From: RBG-16-66-20 sp036560705
GTDB lineage: Bacteria > Pseudomonadota > Gammaproteobacteria > Burkholderiales > SG8-39
Length of the DNA stretch: 64,000 nucleotides
Assembly (NCBI GenBank): GCA_036560705.1
Contig: DATBQR010000058.1
Coordinates: 1-64,000 of the forward strand
Reading direction: 5' to 3'
Part shown: positions 51,918 to 58,396 of the stretch, piece after piece
How the letters are laid out: every line of letters begins with the position of its first letter
How positions within the stretch are numbered: position 1 is the stretch's first letter
Notes under the pieces: generated by a model
Database searches by the model: none
Told to the model about the DNA's origin: nothing
Seen by the model: only the letters and a program-made list of their open reading frames with translations
Made by a program: the position numbers and the translations under genes

Positions 51918-51932
51918 CGCAGCGATTCCCCG

Positions 51933-53057
51933 ATGCCGCGCTTTCTGCTTTTCCTGGTTTTTCTCCTGCCGGCTTTTGCCTCGGCGCAAGAGCCGCCGCC
52001 GCCGCAGGTCGCCGGCCGCGCCTGGCTGGTCGCCGATATCTCGAGCGGCCAGATCCTCGCCGCGGCAAAGCCCGACGAGCGCTTCGAGCCCGCGTCGCTC
52101 ACCAAGCTGATGACGGCGTATGTCGTGTTCATCGCGCTGCGGGAGAAGAAGCTCGCGCTCGACCAGCAGGTGAACGTATCCGAAAAAGCGTGGCGGGCGC
52201 CCGGCTCGCGCATGTTCATCGAGCCGAGGAAGCCGGCGACCGTGGACGAACTGATCCGCGGCATGATCGTGCAGTCGGGCAACGACGCCTGCATCGCCCT
52301 CGCCGAGCGGATCGCCGGCTCCGAGGAGGCGTTCGCCGGCATGATGAACCGCGAGGCCGAGCGCCTGGGCATGAAGAACACCAGGTTCGTGAACGTCACC
52401 GGGCTGCCGGACCCTCGGCACTACTCCAGCGCACGCGATCTCTACCTGCTCGCCGCCGCGCTGCTGCGCGATTTTCCCGCGGAGTACGCGCAGTACTACT
52501 CCATGCGCGAGTTCCGCTACAACGGCATCACGCAGGTAAACCGCAACCGCCTGCTCTGGCTGGACAGCACGGTCGACGGCATGAAGACCGGTTTCACCGA
52601 CGCGGCGGGCTACTGCCTGGTAGCGTCGTCCAAGCGCGGGCCGCGGCGCCTGGTGTCGGTGCTGCTCGGCTCGACTTCCGAGAGCATGCGCGCGCAGGAA
52701 TCGCAGAAGCTGCTCAACTGGGGTTTCCAGTTCTTCGACGGCGTGAAGCTCTATGCGGGCGGCGCGCCGGTGAAGGAGATCGAAGTCTGGAAGGGCGCGA
52801 AATCCTCCCTCAAGGCGGGGTTCCGCAGCGACCTGGTGGTCGCCGTGCCCAGGGGCCAGGGCGACAGGCTGAAGGCCGACCTGCTGTCGTTGTCGCCGCT
52901 GGTGGCGCCCGTCGCCGAGGGCGCGCGCGTCGGCAACCTGCGCGTGACGCTGGACGGCAAGCCGCTGGGCGAATATCCGGTGGTCGCTCTCGAGCCGGTG
53001 GCGGCGGCGGGTTTTTTCGGCCGGGCCTGGGATACACTGAGGCTGTGGTTCAAGTAG
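51933..53057 (+). CDS. dacC: D-alanyl-D-alanine carboxypeptidase (PBP5/6 type)
   Basis: 374 aa. Signal peptide to about residue 18 (LLPAFASAQ). Active-site triad SxxK is Ser55-Lys58 (ASLTKL), SGN is in VQSGNDACI, and KTG in GMKTGFTDAAGY. A C-terminal domain and an amphipathic helix (FFGRAWDTLRLWFK) anchor it to the membrane. It removes the terminal D-Ala of peptidoglycan side chains. The next gene encodes an aminotransferase that could recycle D-Ala. Confidence 0.93.
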   Translation: MPRFLLFLVFLLPAFASAQEPPPPQVAGRAWLVADISSGQILAAAKPDERFEPASLTKLMTAYVVFIALREKKLALDQQVNVSEKAWRAPGSRMFIEPRKPATVDELIRGMIVQSGNDACIALAERIAGSEEAFAGMMNREAERLGMKNTRFVNVTGLPDPRHYSSARDLYLLAAALLRDFPAEYAQYYSMREFRYNGITQVNRNRLLWLDSTVDGMKTGFTDAAGYCLVASSKRGPRRLVSVLLGSTSESMRAQESQKLLNWGFQFFDGVKLYAGGAPVKEIEVWKGAKSSLKAGFRSDLVVAVPRGQGDRLKADLLSLSPLVAPVAEGARVGNLRVTLDGKPLGEYPVVALEPVAAAGFFGRAWDTLRLWFK

Positions 53058-53067
53058 CGAGGCAAGC

Positions 53068-53934
53068 ATGGTTTTTCTCAATGGAAAGTTCATGCCGGTC
53101 GAGGAAGCGCGCGTTCCCGTGCTCGACCGCGGCTTCATCTTCGGCGACGGCGTCTACGAGCTGGTTCCCGTGTACTCGCGCGTGCCGTTCCGCATGGACG
53201 AGCACCTCGCGCGCCTGGAGCGCAGCCTCGCGGCAGCCCGCATCCGCAATCCCTACGGCCGCGCGGAATGGCGCGACATCATCCTGCAGCTGGTCGCCAA
53301 GCAGTCCTTCGAGGACCAGGCCGTGTATTTCCAGGTGACGCGCGGCGTCGCCAGGCGCGATCACTCGTTCCCGAAAGACACCGCGCCGACGGTGTTCATC
53401 ATGTCCAATCCGCTCGTCAATCCGCCTCGCGAACTGGTGGAGCGCGGCGCCTCCGCGGTGACCGCGGCCGACGACCGCTGGCATCGCTGCGACATCAAGT
53501 CCATCTCGCTTATCGGCAACTGCCTGCTGCGCCAGGCTTCCGCGGACGCGGGCGCGGCCGAGACGATCTTGTTCCGCGACGGCAAATTGACCGAGGCTTC
53601 GGCCTCGAACGTGTTCGTCGTCAAGGGTGGCGTGATCCTGTCGCCGCCCAAGTCGAACCTGATCCTGCCCGGCATTACGTACGACGTCGTCGCCGAGATC
53701 GCGCAGGCTGCCGGCTTGCCGCTCGAATTCCGCGACGTAAGCGAGGCCGAAGTGCGCGGCGCGGACGAAGTCTGGGTTACCTCGTCTTCCAAGGAAGTGC
53801 TCGCCATCGTGACGCTGGACGGCAAGCCGGTGGCCGGCGGCAGGCCCGGCCCGCTGTTCCGCCGCGTCCATGCGCTGTACCAGGAATTCAAGCAAAAGGT
53901 CATGCGTGCAGGAAAGGAACGGCAAGCCGCCTGA
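53068..53934 (+). CDS. D-amino-acid aminotransferase (class IV)
   Basis: 288 aa. PLP lysine Lys144 in CDIKSISLIGN; LDRGFIFGDGVYE and TEASASNVFVVKGG are class IV motifs, and the pattern is that of D-alanine aminotransferases rather than IlvE. It would swap D-Ala and 2-oxoglutarate for pyruvate and D-Glu. Ten bases after dacC. It overlaps ybeD by 29 bp. Confidence 0.87.
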   Translation: MVFLNGKFMPVEEARVPVLDRGFIFGDGVYELVPVYSRVPFRMDEHLARLERSLAAARIRNPYGRAEWRDIILQLVAKQSFEDQAVYFQVTRGVARRDHSFPKDTAPTVFIMSNPLVNPPRELVERGASAVTAADDRWHRCDIKSISLIGNCLLRQASADAGAAETILFRDGKLTEASASNVFVVKGGVILSPPKSNLILPGITYDVVAEIAQAAGLPLEFRDVSEAEVRGADEVWVTSSSKEVLAIVTLDGKPVAGGRPGPLFRRVHALYQEFKQKVMRAGKERQAA

Positions 53935-54211
53935 GAAGGAGGAGCCGCTCACAACGGCTTCTCTGCTCGACTTTCCCACCGCGTTCCCGATCAAGGTCAT
54001 GGGGCGCAGGGAAGGCGGCTTCACGAAAGCCGTGATCGAAATCGTGCTGCGGCATGCGCCCGACTTCATGCCGGGCACCATCGAGACGCGCCCCAGCAAG
54101 GAGGGCAAGTACATCAGCCTTACCGCCACGGTGAACGCCACCTCGCAACAGCAGCTCGATGCCCTCTACCGGGAACTCTGCGATCACCCCTCCGTGGTGA
54201 TGGTGCTTTGA
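53906..54211 (+). CDS. ybeD: YbeD/DUF493 family protein
   Basis: 101 aa from a GTG with AAGGT six bases upstream. LLDFPTAFPIKVMGR and FTKAVIEIVLRHAPDF are the family pattern, an ACT-like small fold. It lies before lipB in most Proteobacteria; function is unknown but a link with lipoate is often supposed. The stop shares a base with the lipB ATG. Confidence 0.9.
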   Translation: MQERNGKPPEKEEPLTTASLLDFPTAFPIKVMGRREGGFTKAVIEIVLRHAPDFMPGTIETRPSKEGKYISLTATVNATSQQQLDALYRELCDHPSVVMVL

Positions 54212-54831
54212 TGGGTGCGGTGCTGGAACGGGTTCGGGTAGTCGAGATGGGCCTGAGCCCCTATCTGGCCACGCTGGAGGCCATGCGCGAATTCACCGCA
54301 CGCCGCGATGCGGGCACGCCCGACGAACTCTGGCTGCTCGAGCATCCGCCGGTCTACACGCTCGGGCTCGCCGCGGATGCGGCGCACGGGCCGAAAGGCG
54401 AATCTGCAATTCCGGTCGTGCAGGTCGAACGCGGCGGCGAGATCACCTACCATGGGCCGGGCCAGGTGGTGCTGTACACGCTGGTGGACCTGGCTCGGCG
54501 CGGCATCAAGGTGAAACAGTTCGTCTCCCTGCTCGAGCAATCGGTGATCGATCTCCTGGGCAGTCGCGCCGAAAGAAAGCACGGTGCGCCCGGCATCTAC
54601 GTCGGCGGCGCAAAGATCGCGGCGCTCGGCATCCGCGTGTCGCGGGGCTGCGCGTTCCACGGCCTTGCGCTCAACGTGGACATGGACTTGGCGCCGTTTT
54701 CTGCCATCAATCCCTGCGGATATCCCGGCATGCAGGTCACGCAGACACGCGACCTGGGAATAACGGAAGGCAAGGAAATTCTCGGGAAAAAACTCGCCGG
54801 CATCCTTGTCGGGAAGCTCGAAGATGCGTGA
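54211..54831 (+). CDS. lipB: Octanoyltransferase
   Basis: 206 aa. RGGEITYHGPGQVVLYTLVDL is the LipB signature; catalytic Lys135 (YVGGAKIAALG) and Cys169 (INPCGYPGM) are present. It moves octanoate from acyl carrier protein to lipoyl domains. ATG at 54211 (TGATG junction with ybeD) is preferred over the TTG three bases earlier. Confidence 0.95.
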   Translation: MGAVLERVRVVEMGLSPYLATLEAMREFTARRDAGTPDELWLLEHPPVYTLGLAADAAHGPKGESAIPVVQVERGGEITYHGPGQVVLYTLVDLARRGIKVKQFVSLLEQSVIDLLGSRAERKHGAPGIYVGGAKIAALGIRVSRGCAFHGLALNVDMDLAPFSAINPCGYPGMQVTQTRDLGITEGKEILGKKLAGILVGKLEDA

Positions 54832-55759
54832 AGCCGGCGTCAAGGAAAAGGGCGCGTTGAAGACCGCGCGCCTGCAGTTTTTCCGCAAGGAGAAATTGCC
54901 CAAGCCGGACTGGATCCGCGTGCGCGCGGCGAGCCCGGGTTCGCGCTTCCACGACATCAAGAAAATACTGCGCGAGCAGAAGCTGCATACCGTGTGCGAA
55001 GAAGCGTCCTGCCCGAACATCGCCGAGTGCTTCGGCAAGGGCACCGCGACCTTCATGATCCTGGGCGACATCTGCACGCGCCGCTGCCCGTTCTGCGACG
55101 TGGCGCACGGCCGCCCTCTCGCGCCCGACGCGGAGGAACCCCGGCATCTTGCGGAGACTATCGCCAGGCTGAAGCTGTCCTACGTGGTGATCACCAGCGT
55201 GGACCGCGACGACCTGAAGGACGGCGGCGCGCAGCATTTCGTCGACTGCATCCGCGCAGTGCGGGAGACATCCCCGGCCACGACCGTCGAAGTATTGGTG
55301 CCCGATTTCAGGGGGCGCCTCGAGCGCGCACTGCAAGTCCTCTGCGCGGCGCCGCCGGACGTGATGAACCACAACATGGAAACCGTGCCGCGCCTGTACA
55401 GGCAGGCCCGCCCCGGCGGCGATTACGCGCATTCCCTGGAATTATTCGATTTTTACAAAAGGAATAATCCCGGAATCCCGACCAAGTCCGGCCTCATGGT
55501 CGGGTTGGGTGAAACTGACGAGGAAATTCTCGCCGTGATGCGCGACCTGCGCGCGCACGGCGTGGCCATGTTGACCATCGGCCAGTACCTGGCGCCCTCG
55601 TCCCATCACCTGCCGGTGGAGCGTTACGTGCATCCCGACACCTTCGCCATGTTCGAGCGCGAGGCCGCGGCGATGGGATTCCGGCACGCGGCGATCGGCC
55701 CGCTGGTCCGCTCTTCCTACCACGCGGACCAGCAGGCCCATCAGGCGGGCGTAGACTAA
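54824..55759 (+). CDS. lipA: Lipoyl synthase
   Basis: 311 aa radical SAM enzyme. The auxiliary cluster Cys residues are in TVCEEASCPNIAECF, the SAM cluster is CTRRCPFCDV, and the C-terminal RSSYHAD serine is present. It inserts sulfur into octanoyl groups made by LipB. The ATG at 54824 overlaps lipB by 8 bp. Confidence 0.95.
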   Translation: MREAGVKEKGALKTARLQFFRKEKLPKPDWIRVRAASPGSRFHDIKKILREQKLHTVCEEASCPNIAECFGKGTATFMILGDICTRRCPFCDVAHGRPLAPDAEEPRHLAETIARLKLSYVVITSVDRDDLKDGGAQHFVDCIRAVRETSPATTVEVLVPDFRGRLERALQVLCAAPPDVMNHNMETVPRLYRQARPGGDYAHSLELFDFYKRNNPGIPTKSGLMVGLGETDEEILAVMRDLRAHGVAMLTIGQYLAPSSHHLPVERYVHPDTFAMFEREAAAMGFRHAAIGPLVRSSYHADQQAHQAGVD

Positions 55760-56253
55760 CGGACCACCATCGCGTCCTTCACCGACGCGACGCCGTTCAC
55801 CGCGACCGCGACTTTCAACGCCTTCTGCCGCTGGCCTTCGTCCTTGACGAAGCCCGAGAGCAGCACCTCGCCGTGCAGCGTCTCCACGCTCACGTCCAGC
55901 GATTTCAGGTCCGGCTCTTTGAGGAGCGCGGCCTTGACCTTGGCGGTGACGACGCTGTCGTCCACGTACATTCCCGCGGCGATGCGGTCGTGGACCGCGT
56001 CGGCTTCGAGGAATTCGGCGGGATCGAGCTTGCCGTCCTTGTTCTTGTCGGCTTGGTCGAAAGCCCTGCCGAAATCGCGGATGCCGCGTACCTCGTCCCT
56101 GGTCAGGAAGCCGTCGTGGTTCCTGTCCAGCTGCTCGAACTTCGGGTTCGGTTCCTGCGGCTTGTCGGCGGCCGCGGCGGACACCGCGCCGAACGCCGCG
56201 CACACGGCCAGCGCGATTGCCGCATTGCGCGGGATTGCACGATTGAATTTCAT
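55756..56253 (-). CDS. Exported EF-hand and BON domain protein
   Basis: 165 aa. Signal peptide to about residue 29 (FGAVSAAAAD). Two canonical EF-hand loops, DRNHDGFLTRDE (43-54) and DKNKDGKLDPAE (69-80), then a BON domain (about 98-165, VVTAKVKAALLKEPDLKSLDVSVETLHGEVLLSGFV). BON domains bind membranes or lipids; calcium binding at the EF pair is expected. AAAGGAG precedes the ATG. Four bases overlap the converging lipA. Confidence 0.82.
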   Translation of the reverse strand: MKFNRAIPRNAAIALAVCAAFGAVSAAAADKPQEPNPKFEQLDRNHDGFLTRDEVRGIRDFGRAFDQADKNKDGKLDPAEFLEADAVHDRIAAGMYVDDSVVTAKVKAALLKEPDLKSLDVSVETLHGEVLLSGFVKDEGQRQKALKVAVAVNGVASVKDAMVVR

Positions 56254-56460
56254 CGTTTGCTCCTTTTCTTTGAGTTTCGGACAGAGAAACGGACCGGAAG
56301 GGCCCGCTGACAGGACATCTGCAACCCCCGTGCCAGCGGCCTGTTTTTCGATGCATCAATGACTTGGCGGACGGTAGGCCTGCCGCCGGCCGGTGAATTC
56401 GTCGCTCTCCGGCGACAAAATTTCCGGATAAGCTTGCAGCCGGACTGGGGGAAAGAAATC
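56254..56460. other. Divergent spacer without a gene
   Basis: 207 bp between the EF-hand/BON gene and the DUF4197 gene. It must hold both promoters. The AT-richer stretch near 56415-56440 (GACAAAATTTCCGGATAAGC) is the best place for the plus-strand one, but I see no convincing -35/-10 pair, no repeat and no open frame. Confidence 0.5.
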
Positions 56461-57150
56461 ATGAATGCACGGATCATCACGTTGTTCGCCGCGCTGGCCA
56501 TGGCCTGCGCATTTCCCGCGCAGGCGAATCTTGACGCGCTCACAAACCAGGACGCGGCTTCCGGTCTCAAGGCTGCACTTGAGAAAGGCTCCGGTGCTGC
56601 GGTCGACCTGCTCGGCAAGACCGACGGTTTTTTCGGCAACGGCGCGGTGAAGATCCCGCTGCCCGATTCGCTGAAAAAATACGAAAAACTCATGCACAGC
56701 GTCGGCATGGGCAAATACGCCGACGAACTGGTGCTGACGATGAACCGCGCCGCGGAGGCTGCCGTGCCGGAGGCGAAGAAGCTGTTCGTCGACGCCATCA
56801 AGAAAATGAGCGTGCAGGACGCGAAAGGCATCCTGACCGGCGGCCAGACCTCGGGCACCGACTACTTCAAGCGCACCACGTCCGATCCGCTGCGCGGGAA
56901 ATTCCTGCCGATCGTCAAGCAGGCGACCGCGAAAGTTAAGCTGGCGGAAAAATACAACGAGTACGCCGGCAAGGCCGCGAAGTTCGGGCTGGTAAAGAAG
57001 GATCAGACGGACCTTGACAGCTACGTGACCCAGAAGGCGCTCGACGGCCTGTTCTACATGGTCGCCGAGGAAGAGAAAAAAATCCGCCAGAATCCGGTCC
57101 AGGCGGGCAGCGACATCATCAAGAAAGTGTTCGGGGCGCTGCAGAAGTGA
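56461..57150 (+). CDS. DUF4197 family exported protein
   Basis: 229 aa. Signal peptide MNARIITLFAALAMACAFPAQA, then a helical body: DAASGLKAALEKGSGAAVDLLGKTDGFFGNGAVKIPLPDSLKK is the DUF4197 pattern. The genes around it give no function. GGGGGAAAG lies before the ATG at 56461. Possible link to the small PsiF-like gene 35 bp downstream. Confidence 0.82.
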   Translation: MNARIITLFAALAMACAFPAQANLDALTNQDAASGLKAALEKGSGAAVDLLGKTDGFFGNGAVKIPLPDSLKKYEKLMHSVGMGKYADELVLTMNRAAEAAVPEAKKLFVDAIKKMSVQDAKGILTGGQTSGTDYFKRTTSDPLRGKFLPIVKQATAKVKLAEKYNEYAGKAAKFGLVKKDQTDLDSYVTQKALDGLFYMVAEEEKKIRQNPVQAGSDIIKKVFGALQK

Positions 57151-57185
57151 CCGGGATTGCGTGTTGCAACGATCAGGAGGCGGAG

Positions 57186-57401
57186 ATGAGAAAACTGATT
57201 GCCGTATTGGGTAGCGTACTGCTGGTCGCGTCGTCGGCCGTGCTGGCGGCGGACAAGGCCCAGAAGGAGTCGATCGAGAAGCAGAGAGCCGAGCAACAAC
57301 AGCAGCAGCAGCAACGCGCCAAGAGCTGCGGCGTGAAGGCGGAAGACAGGAAGGGCGAAGAGCGCGAGAAATTCATCCGCGCCTGCCTTAAAGGAGGTTG
57401 A
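57186..57401 (+). CDS. Small PsiF-like exported protein with a glutamine run
   Basis: 71 aa. Signal peptide (KLIAVLGSVLLVASSAVLAAD), a run of seven Gln, then RAKSCGVKAEDRKGEEREKFIRACLKGG, which follows one PsiF repeat (two Cys, 48 and 67, likely disulfide-bonded). PsiF proteins usually have two repeats; here one. GGAGGCGGAG precedes the ATG. The last codons contain AAGGAGG, a strong ribosome site for the next gene. Confidence 0.7.
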   Translation: MRKLIAVLGSVLLVASSAVLAADKAQKESIEKQRAEQQQQQQQRAKSCGVKAEDRKGEEREKFIRACLKGG

Positions 57402-57432
57402 CCGCGGCCGGCGCCTCGAGGCGCCGCCCGTG
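57391..57432 (+). promoter_or_regulatory. Ribosome site separated from its start by an 18 bp palindrome
   Basis: AAGGAGG (57391-57397) is followed by the perfect palindrome CGGCGCCTCGAGGCGCCG (57409-57426) and then GTG at 57430. Folding the palindrome as an RNA hairpin would bring the ribosome site closer to the start. No other start codon in that frame lies between. Confidence 0.45.
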
Positions 57433-58395
57433 AAGGCGACCAACGGGGCCATCGCCGGCCTGCTCCTCGCGTGCGCGCTGCCGGGCGCCGCCGCGCAATA
57501 TCCGGATCATCCGATCCACTTCATCGTGCCGCAGGCGGCGGGAAGTGCTACCGACACCGTCACGCGCATGCTCGCCCCGGAGATGTCGAAGGCGCTGGGG
57601 CAGCCGATCATCATCGACAATCGTCCCGGAGGCGCGCTGACCATCGGCATCGATGCGACCGCCAAGGCAGCGCCGGACGGCTACACCATCGGCATGGGCC
57701 CGATCGGCGCGCTGGCGATCACGCGGCATATGGTAGCGAAGCTGCCCTACGACATCGAGCGCGACCTGCAGCCGGTCGCGCTGGTGGCGCGCGGCCACCT
57801 GCTGCTCGCAGTGTCGCCGTCGCTGCCGGTGCACTCGGTGCGCGAACTGATCGACCTGGCGAAAAAAATGCCGGGCAAGCTGACCAACGCCTCTTCCAGC
57901 AACGGCTCGCCGGGGCACGTCGCCGGCGAACTTTTCAAATACATGACCGGCACGGACATCTTGCATGTGCCCTACAAGGGCGGCGCCATGGCGATCAACG
58001 ACCTGATCGCGGGACACGTGCAGATCATCTGGGAAAGCCTGAACTCCATCGCGCCGTACGCGCACTCGGGCAAGGTGCGCGCGCTGGCAGTGAGCGGCGC
58101 CCGGCGCTCGCCCGCGTTTCCGGACCTGCCCACCATCGCCGAGGCCGGCGTTCCCGGCTACGAGGCCGGCACCTGGACCGGCGTCATCGCGCCCGCGGGT
58201 TTGCCGCCGGCGATCCTCAATAAACTCAATGCCGCGGTGAACGAGGCGATCCGCTCGCCGTTCTTTATCGAGCGCTTCGCCTTCATCGGCGACGAGCCGG
58301 CCGGCGGCACGCCGGAGCAGTTCGCCGAGGTGATCCGCACCGAGTCCGCCCGCTGGGGCGAGGTGGTCAGGCGCTCGGGCGCGCGAATCGACTGA
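57430..58395 (+). CDS. Bug/TctC-family periplasmic substrate-binding protein
   Basis: 321 aa from a GTG. Signal peptide to about residue 22, then YPDHPIHFIVPQAAGSATDTVTRMLAPEMSKALGQPIIIDNRPGG, the Bug signature, and VPYKGGAMAINDLIAGHVQ. These bind small carboxylates or aromatics. No TctA/TctB membrane genes are near, so it is an orphan, as most Bug proteins in Burkholderiales are. It converges on polA with one base between stops. Confidence 0.9.
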   Translation: MKATNGAIAGLLLACALPGAAAQYPDHPIHFIVPQAAGSATDTVTRMLAPEMSKALGQPIIIDNRPGGALTIGIDATAKAAPDGYTIGMGPIGALAITRHMVAKLPYDIERDLQPVALVARGHLLLAVSPSLPVHSVRELIDLAKKMPGKLTNASSSNGSPGHVAGELFKYMTGTDILHVPYKGGAMAINDLIAGHVQIIWESLNSIAPYAHSGKVRALAVSGARRSPAFPDLPTIAEAGVPGYEAGTWTGVIAPAGLPPAILNKLNAAVNEAIRSPFFIERFAFIGDEPAGGTPEQFAEVIRTESARWGEVVRRSGARID

Positions 58396-58396
58396 T

